In this document: one piece after another, positions 45,001 through 51,879 of the stretch
Position numbering within the stretch: position 1 is the first letter of the stretch
Layout of the letters: every line of letters begins with the position of its first letter
Source: IMCC26077 sp964561165
GTDB taxonomy: Bacteria > Actinomycetota > Actinomycetes > Nanopelagicales > Nanopelagicaceae
Length of the DNA: 64,000 nt
NCBI GenBank assembly: GCA_964561165.1
Contig: CAZLOJ010000003.1
Span: 14,531-78,530, forward strand
Direction of reading: 5' to 3'
Position numbers and translations under genes: made by a program
Notes under the pieces: generated by a model
What the model saw: the letters and a program-made list of their open reading frames with translations, nothing else
Databases searched by the model: none
Told to the model about the DNA's origin: nothing

Positions 45001-45373
45001 AGATCAATCGAATGAAATTACGCCACCCGGCGGGAGTAGCAAGAAGAGTCGCGCGCGGATATTTCCGCTCTACCTCGCTCCCACCTTTTATCGGCGGTAT
45101 TACTGGTGCTGATTTCTCTTTGCGCGCACGAACAATCAACGGTGGCGCGATGAGAAAGTCTGCGCCGAGAATCGGTCTGATGTTCTTCTTCTGACATGCT
45201 TGAGAAAAACGAATCGCACCAGCAAGGCCACCAAGCTCTGCTCGATCGGTGAGCGCAAGCGCTGGCATTTCCAACTCAGCAGCGCGTGTAACGAGCGCTT
45301 CAGGGAGCGCGGTGCCATATTTAAAGGAGTAGCCACTGGCGCAGTGGAGATGCGAAAAGTGCATACGAGCCAT
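42008..45373 (-). CDS. dnaE2: Error-prone DNA polymerase III alpha (DnaE2/ImuC)
   Basis: Inducible C-family polymerase for damage tolerance. The 1121-residue product has a PHP domain (FSHLHCASGYSFKYG), the catalytic PDIDIDVESARR near residue 425, LLKLDILGVRMQSAMAHAL and a C-terminal OB fold (VAGVKVALQSPPIRSG). It is shorter and more divergent than the DnaE at 12689-16210. A short extra stretch, PVIPPIKGGSE, sits near residue 90. An SOS box lies 31 nt upstream, and dinB follows with an 8-nt overlap. Confidence 0.95.
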   Translation of the reverse strand: MARMHFSHLHCASGYSFKYGTALPEALVTRAAELEMPALALTDRAELGGLAGAIRFSQACQKKNIRPILGADFLIAPPLIVRARKEKSAPVIPPIKGGSEVERKYPRATLLATPAGWRNFIRLISATEEGLLTRENLSRYGKGLILLLGPDSDVGRHIESNRADLAERAFNEWSEYFPRDLITIEAVSHRVPGVGKWSTHHAGKLTLFGRMMKAPVLLSNNVRMLEASDAPVAEVLDAIRKLVPLSSRHIENATDQAYLKSSAEMFQIAKEIAQSAGERNEYELLATTHEWAQRCELSPTRDIGLGGVHLPEPEVVGLSSYGEMAHHLKARCEVRLTSRYSGEKLSVATERLHQELQTVNALGYEAYFLAVADIVDSARRSGIRVAARGSGAGSLICHLLGISGVDPLEHGLLMERFCSTLRTDLPDIDIDVESARRLEIYDQVFARYNPDGSWPHGPAQSTTVAMVETYRARHAIRDVGAALALPHEEIDALAKSLPHIRAKNITNALRELPELRHISLNAPLGKAIALAQQLDKLPRHLSMHPCAVILADRALLDRMPSQMGASGYPMSQWDKDDVESVGLLKLDILGVRMQSAMAHALHEIKRVDKKSIPLDEVALDDAKTFTLIRSTKTLGVFQIESPGQRELIGKFAPEVFNDLIIDISLFRPGPVKSDMITPFLNARQGWRAPRLIHPSLYEILVETEGVVVFHEQVIRIIATIAGISLAQAESYRRLLNDPEGSVEFYPWFAERASERGYSADVINEVSDVLRAFASFGFCKAHAAAFALPTYQSAWLKSHYPAHFLAGLLTHDPGMYPKRLLLDEARQLGVALLPLSINSSANEYQVEKISDRYGIRLALSDISGINEKEITEIISGRPFIDLADFVYRARISQPIVENLILLGAFDELHPHANRRDLLLHYAELDRWSGPSSDQMSLALLSGNSSGTLTSSGLPALTESEKVRNEVALLGLDVSHHLIDFYHDLLRELGVVRAADLLTLRSRTPLLVAGVKVALQSPPIRSGRRVIFITLDDGTGCSDATFFEKTQIHSGRTLYRSQLLLVHGTVRRTGARGVSILGDCAWDLSELHARWRESGDISILREEMDTLINISNKGNKGGESASA

Positions 45374-45404
45374 CGCTCAACCCCCATTTCCAGTGGATAC
45401 CAGC

Positions 45405-45424
45405 ATTCGAACAAATGTTCGAAT
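45405..45424. promoter_or_regulatory. SOS box (LexA operator)
   Basis: ATTCGAAC-AAAT-GTTCGAAT is a perfect 8-bp inverted repeat with a 4-bp spacer. It contains TCGAAC-N4-GTTCGA, the LexA-binding pattern of Actinobacteria. It lies 31 nt before the dnaE2 ATG. Confidence 0.92.
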
Positions 45425-45458
45425 AACCACCCTAGCTGCCGCCGCAGACAACGGGCAA

Positions 45459-45478
45459 CCCCCTTTTTTTTGGGGGGG
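45459..45478. repeat. C5-T8-G7 perfect-stem hairpin
   Basis: Five C, eight T and seven G in a row form a G:C stem around a T8 loop, in the 45425-45572 spacer between the SOS box and the KduD-like gene. A second small stem, GGCGCT-gca-AGCGCC, follows about 30 nt later. A role as terminator or a homopolymer assembly artefact are both possible. Confidence 0.5.
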
Positions 45479-45572
45479 CGCTTCCCACTCCCGCGCTGGC
45501 TCGGCGCTGCAAGCGCCACACTCCAATATCCAATATCCCGCGCTAGCGGTAGATAGTTGAGAGACTTATCCG

Positions 45573-46154
45573 GTGACCATTGGTGATCTCGCTGGCAAGA
45601 GCGCNNNNNNNNNNNNNNNNNNNNNNNNNNNNNNNNNNNNNNNNNNNNNNNNNNNNNNNNNNNNNNNNNNNNNNNNNNNNNNNNNNNNNNNNNNNNNNNN
45701 NNNNATCCCGCTCGAGGAATGGGATCGAGTGATGGAGGTAAATCTCAACTCGCAATTCATTCTTGCGCAAGGTTTTGGAAAGCACATGATCGACAATGGT
45801 TCAGGGCGAATCATCTTCATCGCTTCCATTATGTCTTTTCAAGGTGGGCTTCGAATTCCACCGTATGCGGCAAGCAAACACGCAATCATCGGTTTAACGA
45901 AGGCGCTTTCGAATGAATGGTCGGCTCTTGGTGTGAACGTCAACGCAATTGCACCTGGATACATCGCTACCGACCACAACACAGCACTTCGCTCAGATCC
46001 CGTTCGAATGCCCGAGGTGACATCGCGAATTCCGATTGGTCGCTGGGGCGTCTCTGAGGATATTGCTGGCACCGCGGTCTTCTTGTCAGGCAGCGGGGCT
46101 GATTACATCTCGGGCTCAGTGATCACTGTGGACGGCGGCTGGGTCGCTAGATAG
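45573..46154 (+). CDS. kduD: KduD-like SDR dehydrogenase, interrupted by assembly gap
   Basis: NAD(P)-dependent short-chain dehydrogenase. Before the gap only MTIGDLAGKS is readable. After it come WDRVMEVNLNSQFILAQGFGKHM, catalytic Tyr-Lys in IPPYAASKHAIIG, NVNAIAPGYIATD and the C-terminal ADYISGSVITVDGGWVAR. The DGGW(L/V)AR ending and NAIAPGY resemble 2-deoxy-D-gluconate 3-dehydrogenase (KduD). The cofactor-binding region is in the 100-N gap. The two halves are in frame at N=100, which may be chance, because about 85 residues should be missing. The GTG start at 45573 is tentative. Confidence 0.75.
   Translation: MTIGDLAGKSXXXXXXXXXXXXXXXXXXXXXXXXXXXXXXXXXXIPLEEWDRVMEVNLNSQFILAQGFGKHMIDNGSGRIIFIASIMSFQGGLRIPPYAASKHAIIGLTKALSNEWSALGVNVNAIAPGYIATDHNTALRSDPVRMPEVTSRIPIGRWGVSEDIAGTAVFLSGSGADYISGSVITVDGGWVAR
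45605..45704. other. Assembly gap (100 N)
   Basis: Exactly 100 unknown bases inside the KduD-like gene, probably standing for a gap of undetermined length. Confidence 0.99.
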
Positions 46155-46188
46155 CCAGAAACACGCCGCGCTTAATGGGGTTTAGGTA

Positions 46189-46217
46189 GTTGAATTTTCA
46201 ACTTCTTTTGATATCCT
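46189..46217 (+). promoter_or_regulatory. Promoter with palindrome before the DoxX gene
   Basis: TTGAAT (46190-46195) and TATCCT (46212-46217) are 16 nt apart, about 40 nt before the DoxX start. GTTGAA-TT-TTCAAC (46189-46202) is a perfect inverted repeat over the -35 and may be an operator. Confidence 0.6.
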
Positions 46218-46255
46218 AACTTTTCAGAAGAGTAACTACATAACAAAGGAGTTCC

Positions 46256-46672
46256 ATGGACATCGTCCTTATCGTGGGCAGAATTCTTTTCGCCCTCATC
46301 TTCATCAATTCCGGATTTGCACACTTCTCACAGCGTGCGGCAATGACCGGTTATGCACAATTCAAAAAAGTACCTGCTGCAAAGTTGGCAGTGCCACTTA
46401 GCGGTCTAATGATCCTTCTTGGTGGCCTCTCAGTTGTGCTTGGTCTGTGGATGGATCTCGGCGCTCTTCTTATTGCAACGTTCTTGATTGTTAGTGCATT
46501 CATGATGCATAACTTCTGGACCATCGACGATGCGAATCAGAAGATGACTGAGACGGTGGGTTTCTTTAAGAACCTCTCTCTCGCTGGCGCGGCGCTAATC
46601 CTTTTTGCTGTCGTAGCAAATGGTGGCGACTTGGGGGCAAACCTTGGAGATATTTCGCTCTTCAAGAATTAA
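46256..46672 (+). CDS. DoxX-family membrane protein
   Basis: A 138-residue protein with four hydrophobic helices. IVGRILFALIFINSGFAHFSQ at the N-terminus and MILLGGLSVVLGLWMDLGALLIA are typical of DoxX-like integral membrane proteins. No CGCFG cysteine motif is present, unlike the DoxX/MauE at 1781-2248. Family members occur in thiol and sulfur redox contexts, but the role here is unknown. AAAGGAG precedes the ATG by 5 nt. It has its own promoter and a strong terminator, so it is monocistronic. Confidence 0.88.
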   Translation: MDIVLIVGRILFALIFINSGFAHFSQRAAMTGYAQFKKVPAAKLAVPLSGLMILLGGLSVVLGLWMDLGALLIATFLIVSAFMMHNFWTIDDANQKMTETVGFFKNLSLAGAALILFAVVANGGDLGANLGDISLFKN

Positions 46673-46685
46673 ATCCTTCCTACCT

Positions 46686-46718
46686 AAAGACCCGATCAGC
46701 AAACTGGTCGGGTCTTTT
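46686..46718 (+). terminator. Rho-independent terminator after the DoxX gene
   Basis: A 14-bp stem (AAAGACCCGATCAG / CTGGTCGGGTCTTT, one G-T pair), a 4-nt loop CAAA and a short T run, 14 nt after the stop. Confidence 0.9.
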
Positions 46719-46722
46719 GCAT

Positions 46723-46728
46723 TACCCT
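46723..46728 (+). promoter_or_regulatory. Candidate -10 element for the TauE/SafE gene
   Basis: TACCCT lies 7 nt before the ATG and directly after the terminator, with no Shine-Dalgarno; a leaderless transcript is likely. Confidence 0.45.
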
Positions 46729-46735
46729 ACTTATT

Positions 46736-47491
46736 ATGTTTGATGTTTTAGCAGCGGCCCTTCTTGGAAGTGTGATGGGCGCCGCGCTGGGGTTGGTAGG
46801 CACCGGTGGCGCCATATTGGCCGTTCCGGCATTGGTTTACCTTTTCAACTATCCCGCACTCGAGGCGACAACCGCCTCGCTCGTCATCGTGATTGCCGCA
46901 GCCATCGTCAGCGCGCGCGCACGGGCGAAAGCTGGACAAATCGACTATCGGCGCGCCTCGATTCTCTGGAGTATCGGTATTGCCGGAAACGCCGTCGGCG
47001 CTATCGCATCTAAGAACGCATCTGACTTTGTACTTCTTGGCGGTATCTCAATACTCATTCTCGGCGCAGCACTTAGTTTGTGGATTCGATCGTTCCAAGG
47101 AGAGATTGTCGCAAAAGAGCGCCATCCCATCGTTCTTCCCATCATGGGAACGGTGATTGGTTTCATTGCCGGCTTCTTTGGCGTCGGTGGTGCGTTTCTT
47201 GTTGTTCCCACGTTGATTCTTGCCTTTGGTGTCTCTGCACACATTGCGGCAGGCACAGGGTTAATCGTCTTGTTACTCAACAGCTCGACTGCGCTGTTGG
47301 TGCGTTATGACACATGGAATCAAGTGCAGTGGCGCACTCCAATGATTATTTTAGTGAGCGCAGTAGTTGTTGCCTCGTTCGCGGCGGAAAAAGGAACAAA
47401 ACTTAAATCCAAGAGCCTTGAGCGAGGATTTGCCGGATTACTGCTCGCAGTAGGTCTCTTTACCTTTATCGAGACAGTCTTTCTCTCCTAA
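46736..47491 (+). CDS. TauE/SafE-family (TSUP) exporter
   Basis: A 251-residue protein with about eight hydrophobic helices and two half-repeats, each starting with a glycine-rich block: GLVGTGGAILAVPALVYLF and GFFGVGGAFLVVPTLILAF. These are the TauE/SafE signatures. The family exports sulfite, sulfoacetate and similar anions. The substrate here is unknown. Its 3' end overlaps the convergent histidine kinase gene by 26 nt. Confidence 0.9.
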   Translation: MFDVLAAALLGSVMGAALGLVGTGGAILAVPALVYLFNYPALEATTASLVIVIAAAIVSARARAKAGQIDYRRASILWSIGIAGNAVGAIASKNASDFVLLGGISILILGAALSLWIRSFQGEIVAKERHPIVLPIMGTVIGFIAGFFGVGGAFLVVPTLILAFGVSAHIAAGTGLIVLLLNSSTALLVRYDTWNQVQWRTPMIILVSAVVVASFAAEKGTKLKSKSLERGFAGLLLAVGLFTFIETVFLS

Positions 47492-49781
47492 GAAATAGGA
47501 CGAACTCATCTTCCGTGCTTTTATCATCAATCTCCACGTGCAGTCCAAATTCATCTAGCTTCTCCACTGTGCTTGCGAAGGCACGAATCGAATCACTTAC
47601 TTCGGATCTACATTTGAGAGTGAGCTCGGCTCTTTCATCAGTGACTACTACTTGAATCAAAGAGCCATTGGGCACATCTGATGCGATTGCTAAAAATCTA
47701 TCCCGTACCAATTGTGGGATTGGACGGCTGTCTTCATCACCATGAATGGACTTCACATCGAGCCAGTGATTCATAGAGACCACTTCTCGAACGAAATCGT
47801 TGGCAAGGAGCGTTAAACCAGCACTTGAGACGGGGTCTATCTGCATCTCCGCCCGCAACCGTGAATCGATCTTTCGCAAAGCACTCTGTGCTTCTGGCGA
47901 GATTGGACCTTTCGAATTGGAAAGCGAGTGGATGGCCCGTTGCGCCAAAGTGTCCAATTCAAGAATCTTCTCAAAAGCATTGTCATTTCTCTCAATATCC
48001 TTAATGAGCAACAAATTCTTTTCAATCCGAGCCTCTTGGGATTTCACAACGCGCTCAACGCTTCTATACACGACGAAGAAGACTAACCACACGAATAAGA
48101 ATGAGAAGAGCGTGTTGAGAACTGGAAAATTGAATATGAAGTTGCAATTCTGAGGAAAGAGATCATGAAGTGGAATAATGAGATAGAGAAATATTGGATA
48201 AGAAATCGCCGTTACTTGCCACTTTCCCCAGAGCATGATGATAAAAAGTCCATAGACAACAGAATTAACCACCCACTGGAAGGGTTGCGCGCTGACACAT
48301 GTCAACGGATCAAGATCAAGTGACACCACTACTAATAGGAGGCCAAAACCAAGCACTGAACTTGATATCCAACCAAGGCGCGCGCGTTTTACAAAGACCA
48401 GATAAAGCAGTGCCAAGAGCGAAAGGAAGCCAGAAATCTGCGTTGCATATTGACCAGGCCACCAGATTGACAGCAATGGGAAGAAGATGACCCCCGTCAT
48501 GGCTGGCCCAAAAAGTGTTAAGAGCGCCATATACCGGCCGTGAGCGATCGCGCTAAAGCGTGGAAATTCTGATAGTGAACCTCTCTCACTGAGCGGCATT
48601 GTCGGTAATTCGATACGCACTACCGTGCCCACCTTGTCCATGGCTTCGCTCTGGTTTTTCTCAATAGAAAATGAACCACCCAAAGTTCGTATCGATTGCG
48701 CCATAACCAGATTAGTTCCGATGCCACTTTGGACGGAGGTGGGGGAACTTGCACCATCATCCGTGATCACAATGGAAACTTGACCTCGCTCGCGCTCCCC
48801 TGCATTCATGGTCGGCTCACTTGTGGTTCGCCAGTTGATTTCGATATTCCGCGCCTTAGCATGTTCAATCGCATTGCGCAGCGCCTCGCGAACAACCCTC
48901 TCGATAGCTTCTGCTACTTGTGGATCTAAGTGAAGATTGACCCCTTGCGAGATGATTCGCACCTTCTCTTGAATGGCAGCGTTATCGATTCCTGCGCGGA
49001 TCGCACCAATCACAGAGCCCGACCTGCGCTCTTGCGCTTTTGTCATCAACGCTCGATCCTGACGAAGAGATAGTTCGATATCCGCCTTAAGTTCTTCTAT
49101 CGGTGTATTTTTTAAAGTCAAGATAGACCGGATGGTATTTAGAGTTGTTTCATGTACGCGAATCACTAATTCTCGCCAGTACTTCTGGCTTGCTTGCGAT
49201 TTTTCGAGAGTTTCGATATCCGAAATGAGAGATTGAACGCGCTCATCGTTTAATTGTGCATTCAGCAACATCCGCTTCCAACCATAAACAGCGAACAATC
49301 CCGTCGCGAGGACCATCACGCTGCTGATTGCACCGCGGCCCAAGAAACTTCCAGAGCGCAAAAGGCTTGTCGCACCAAAATAGTGAGCTAGCAAGTTGAA
49401 TATTGCTAATCCACTAATGAGAAAAATCTGCAGCGCTAATCGCTTTTGCCAGAACATGAAAGATACAGATAGCACGAGAATGCCATTTAGAACGCTCAAC
49501 TGCATCCAAGAAGTTTTCACCAAAGGATCCACAACAACATAAATTGTCACAAGAGAGAAACTCCCGATTATTAGCCAGAGTCCGGAATCTCTTCGTGAAA
49601 AAACGAGTCCAACTAGAAAGGCAATAAAAGCAACCCCGATTAAAGTTTCGGTGATATTAGGAATGACATCGCTTCTGCGCGATATGCCGATGCTGTACAG
49701 GAAAAAACCGTATGAAATCGCTACTACGATTAGGGAACGGCGCAAATTTGCTAAAGCATGTAACTCGGAGGTTCGCTGCAT
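47466..49781 (-). CDS. Membrane histidine kinase with duplicated membrane/kinase-like modules
   Basis: A 771-residue protein. Residues 14-170 hold about six helices, followed by a coiled coil and a HisKA_3-like segment with the likely phospho-acceptor in RVHETTLNTI (His210). A HATPase domain comes next: N box REALRNAIEHA around Asn303, VITDDGAS at 338-345 and GIGTNLVMAQS. A second membrane block of about six helices spans 415-575. Residues 576-771 resemble a second coiled coil plus a degenerate HATPase without a recognisable N box. AGGAGG precedes the ATG. The divergent LuxR-type regulator is the likely partner. The signal is unknown. Confidence 0.82.
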   Translation of the reverse strand: MQRTSELHALANLRRSLIVVAISYGFFLYSIGISRRSDVIPNITETLIGVAFIAFLVGLVFSRRDSGLWLIIGSFSLVTIYVVVDPLVKTSWMQLSVLNGILVLSVSFMFWQKRLALQIFLISGLAIFNLLAHYFGATSLLRSGSFLGRGAISSVMVLATGLFAVYGWKRMLLNAQLNDERVQSLISDIETLEKSQASQKYWRELVIRVHETTLNTIRSILTLKNTPIEELKADIELSLRQDRALMTKAQERRSGSVIGAIRAGIDNAAIQEKVRIISQGVNLHLDPQVAEAIERVVREALRNAIEHAKARNIEINWRTTSEPTMNAGERERGQVSIVITDDGASSPTSVQSGIGTNLVMAQSIRTLGGSFSIEKNQSEAMDKVGTVVRIELPTMPLSERGSLSEFPRFSAIAHGRYMALLTLFGPAMTGVIFFPLLSIWWPGQYATQISGFLSLLALLYLVFVKRARLGWISSSVLGFGLLLVVVSLDLDPLTCVSAQPFQWVVNSVVYGLFIIMLWGKWQVTAISYPIFLYLIIPLHDLFPQNCNFIFNFPVLNTLFSFLFVWLVFFVVYRSVERVVKSQEARIEKNLLLIKDIERNDNAFEKILELDTLAQRAIHSLSNSKGPISPEAQSALRKIDSRLRAEMQIDPVSSAGLTLLANDFVREVVSMNHWLDVKSIHGDEDSRPIPQLVRDRFLAIASDVPNGSLIQVVVTDERAELTLKCRSEVSDSIRAFASTVEKLDEFGLHVEIDDKSTEDEFVLFLRRERLSR

Positions 49782-49805
49782 GGCAATCCTCCTTGCACGT
49801 TGTAA

Positions 49806-49823
49806 CGTATCTACAAGGATACG
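49806..49823. promoter_or_regulatory. Inverted repeat in the kinase/regulator intergenic region
   Basis: CGTATC-TACAAG-GATACG, a perfect 6-bp inverted repeat with a 6-bp spacer, sits midway in the 105-nt divergent region 49782-49886. It is a candidate operator for the adjacent response regulator. Confidence 0.45.
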
Positions 49824-49886
49824 CTTGATTTTTATATTCCTGATAGAGTCAGCTGAGTTTCGATATGAACGGAGCGGTGAATTTCG

Positions 49887-50534
49887 ATGGAAAAATCAAC
49901 GAATATCGCGATTTTCGAAGATCACCCGCTAATGCGTGAGGCGATAGCCCATAACATTGTCCTACACTCATCTGACGTAGCGATCACCTACAAGGGAAGT
50001 TCAATCTCAACTTTCTTGGATGGTCACACACTCTCTGATTCCAGTGCGCTCACTCTTGCCATACTTGATCTTGATTTGGGTGATGGCTCCGAACCTATCG
50101 AAAATCTTCAACGATTATTAGAACGCTCAATTTCAGTGATTGTCGTGAGCGCTCTTGCTAAACCGCAAGCTGTGCGAGAGATGCTTCGCGGTGGCGCGGC
50201 GGCTTATGTTAGTAAGAACGCAGAACCACAAGCATTGAATGAAGCAATCCAAGCAACTGTCGAGGGTAAGCAGTACATGAGCCCCGATATCGCAGTGGCG
50301 CTCTTGTCCGATGAGAATATTTCGGTAGATCTTTCCAAGCAGGAGCGGCAAGCCCTCTCACTGTATGCCTCGGGAATGAAACTTGATGCTGTCGCGAAAG
50401 CCATGGATATTTCACGAAGTACGGCCTCGGAATACATTCAACGCGCGCGTAAGAAGTACACCAAAGCTGGAATCAATCTGCCGACGAAGACCGACCTCTA
50501 TCGCCAGGCTCAGCGAGATGGGCTTCTGAAGTAA
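49887..50534 (+). CDS. LuxR/NarL-type response regulator
   Basis: A 215-residue two-domain regulator. The receiver domain has the acidic pair Glu11-Asp12, the probable phospho-Asp61 in ILDLDLGDG and VVSALAKP...AYVSKN with the conserved Ser and Lys. The C-terminal helix-turn-helix (LSKQERQALSLYASGMKLDAVAKAMDISRSTASEYIQRARKKY) is LuxR-like but somewhat divergent. It is transcribed away from the duplicated-module kinase, its likely partner. The ribosome binding site is weak. Confidence 0.88.
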   Translation: MEKSTNIAIFEDHPLMREAIAHNIVLHSSDVAITYKGSSISTFLDGHTLSDSSALTLAILDLDLGDGSEPIENLQRLLERSISVIVVSALAKPQAVREMLRGGAAAYVSKNAEPQALNEAIQATVEGKQYMSPDIAVALLSDENISVDLSKQERQALSLYASGMKLDAVAKAMDISRSTASEYIQRARKKYTKAGINLPTKTDLYRQAQRDGLLK

Positions 50535-50537
50535 ACT
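50532..50537 (+). promoter_or_regulatory. Candidate -10 element for the YbaK gene
   Basis: TAAACT overlaps the response-regulator stop codon and lies 6 nt before the GTG of the next gene, with no Shine-Dalgarno; this suggests leaderless initiation. Confidence 0.35.
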
Positions 50538-50543
50538 TTCTTC

Positions 50544-51032
50544 GTGAGCGAGAGCGTTTCCAACCATCCGAGCGTTGTGCGAGTTCGCGACCGTTTACGA
50601 GAATTGGCGGTGAGTGGCGAGATCACAATCCTTGAAGATTCCGCCCGCAGCGCTCGGGAAGCGGCCGATGCGCTTGGCGTAGAGGTGGGGCAAATTTGCT
50701 CATCGTTGATCTTTTCGGTGGCGGGTAAGCCTGTTCTGATTCTCACCTCTGGTCGACATCGAGTAAATACCGATTTAGTAGCCAACCGATTGGGCGTTCC
50801 CTCGCTCGATCGAGCCGACGCGGATGTAGTCCGCTCCGCAACGGGTTTTGCGATTGGCGGAGTTGCGCCAATTGCGCATGCCACCGCCATCGACACATAT
50901 ATAGATAGCGCGCTGGGTGAGCACTCGGTCATTTGGGCTGCCGCCGGCCACCCACATGCGGTTTTTCCCACATCTTTCACCGAGCTCGTTGCGATTACCT
51001 GCGGGACAGTAATCGAGGTGGCAGAGCAGTAA
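50544..51032 (+). CDS. YbaK/EbsC-family aminoacyl-tRNA deacylase
   Basis: A 162-residue trans-editing protein of the YbaK/ProX fold that hydrolyses mischarged tRNAs such as Cys-tRNA-Pro. Conserved features are ARSAREAADALGVEVGQICSSLIF, the catalytic-lysine-type position replaced by GKPVLIL, and GFAIGGVAPIAHA and WAAAGHPHAVFPTSFTELV, typical of the actinobacterial YbaK subgroup. The GTG start at 50544 is chosen as the first in-frame start. The substrate cannot be assigned. Confidence 0.85.
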   Translation: MSESVSNHPSVVRVRDRLRELAVSGEITILEDSARSAREAADALGVEVGQICSSLIFSVAGKPVLILTSGRHRVNTDLVANRLGVPSLDRADADVVRSATGFAIGGVAPIAHATAIDTYIDSALGEHSVIWAAAGHPHAVFPTSFTELVAITCGTVIEVAEQ

Positions 51033-51054
51033 GAGGTTGCGAGAGAATCTCCAG

Positions 51055-51879
51055 GTGACCGTGAAGTTTCAGCGATTCGCTCCTGTTAGCGCTAACGCAC
51101 CCGTCCCGGGTGCGGGAAGTGGTTCGCGCTCGCCCATCCTTCTTATTCACGGAATGGGTTCTGCAGATACCGTTTGGAAACCAATAATTCCCGCGCTCCA
51201 AGAATTCGCGGAAGTCATCACCTGTCTGCTTCCTGGACATGGTGGTAATCCATTGGATCCACGCGTGGCAATGGATCCGCAATCACTTGCCACTCATCTT
51301 CGCGAGGAGATGGTTCGCGAAGGTCTTGAACGCGCTCACGTTGTTGGAAATTCTCTCGGTGGTTGGATTGCCCTGGAATTAGCTGGACACTTTCCAGAGA
51401 ACGTCCAGACAGTCTGCGCGCTTGCTCCGGCAGGACTGTGGTTACACCCATTCTTCTTTCGCGTTCCAGGCACCGATGCTGCAAAACGCATTGCTAATCG
51501 AACGTCGAAATTCGCTCATGTAGCGCTACGACTCTCTCCCGCGCAGCGCCTTGGATTTTCACGAGTCTCCCCTCGCTGGCAAGAGATTAGTTATCAGACC
51601 ATGCTCGATGCAACGATGGCGATGGCTCGGTCTGATGGTTACTACCCTGCGTGGGATGCATTTCTTGATAGGAGATTTGATACGCCTATCTCTGAAAAAG
51701 TTCCAGTCACGGTAATTTTTGGCGATCGAGATCGTGCGCTTCCTGCAAGGACTTGTCAAGAACGCTCGCTCGTACCGCCGCATACACGATGGGTTATTCT
51801 CAAGGATACCGGTCACGCTCCGATGTGGGATAGCTCCGGCGATGTAGTCGCCGAAATCAAACGACATGTGCGCGTATGA
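51055..51879 (+). CDS. Alpha/beta-fold hydrolase
   Basis: About 274 residues with the oxyanion loop LLIHGMGSADTVW, nucleophile elbow GNSLGGW (Ser100), the acid in FGDRDRALP and the histidine in DTGHAPMW, so the triad is complete. The substrate is unknown. The start could be TTG 51037, directly against its AAGAGG, or GTG 51055; GTG is chosen. It overlaps the CrtA-like gene by 4 nt (ATGA) and so is co-translated with the carotenoid genes. An esterase role on carotenoid or lipid substrates is possible but not shown. Confidence 0.85.
   Translation: MTVKFQRFAPVSANAPVPGAGSGSRSPILLIHGMGSADTVWKPIIPALQEFAEVITCLLPGHGGNPLDPRVAMDPQSLATHLREEMVREGLERAHVVGNSLGGWIALELAGHFPENVQTVCALAPAGLWLHPFFFRVPGTDAAKRIANRTSKFAHVALRLSPAQRLGFSRVSPRWQEISYQTMLDATMAMARSDGYYPAWDAFLDRRFDTPISEKVPVTVIFGDRDRALPARTCQERSLVPPHTRWVILKDTGHAPMWDSSGDVVAEIKRHVRV

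Noticed and set aside
45061..45110. PVIPPIKGG insertion in DnaE2 as an interspersed palindromic element
   Set aside because: It superficially resembles the TTTATT-rich segment at the dnaE2 3' end, but identity is too low and no third copy was seen.
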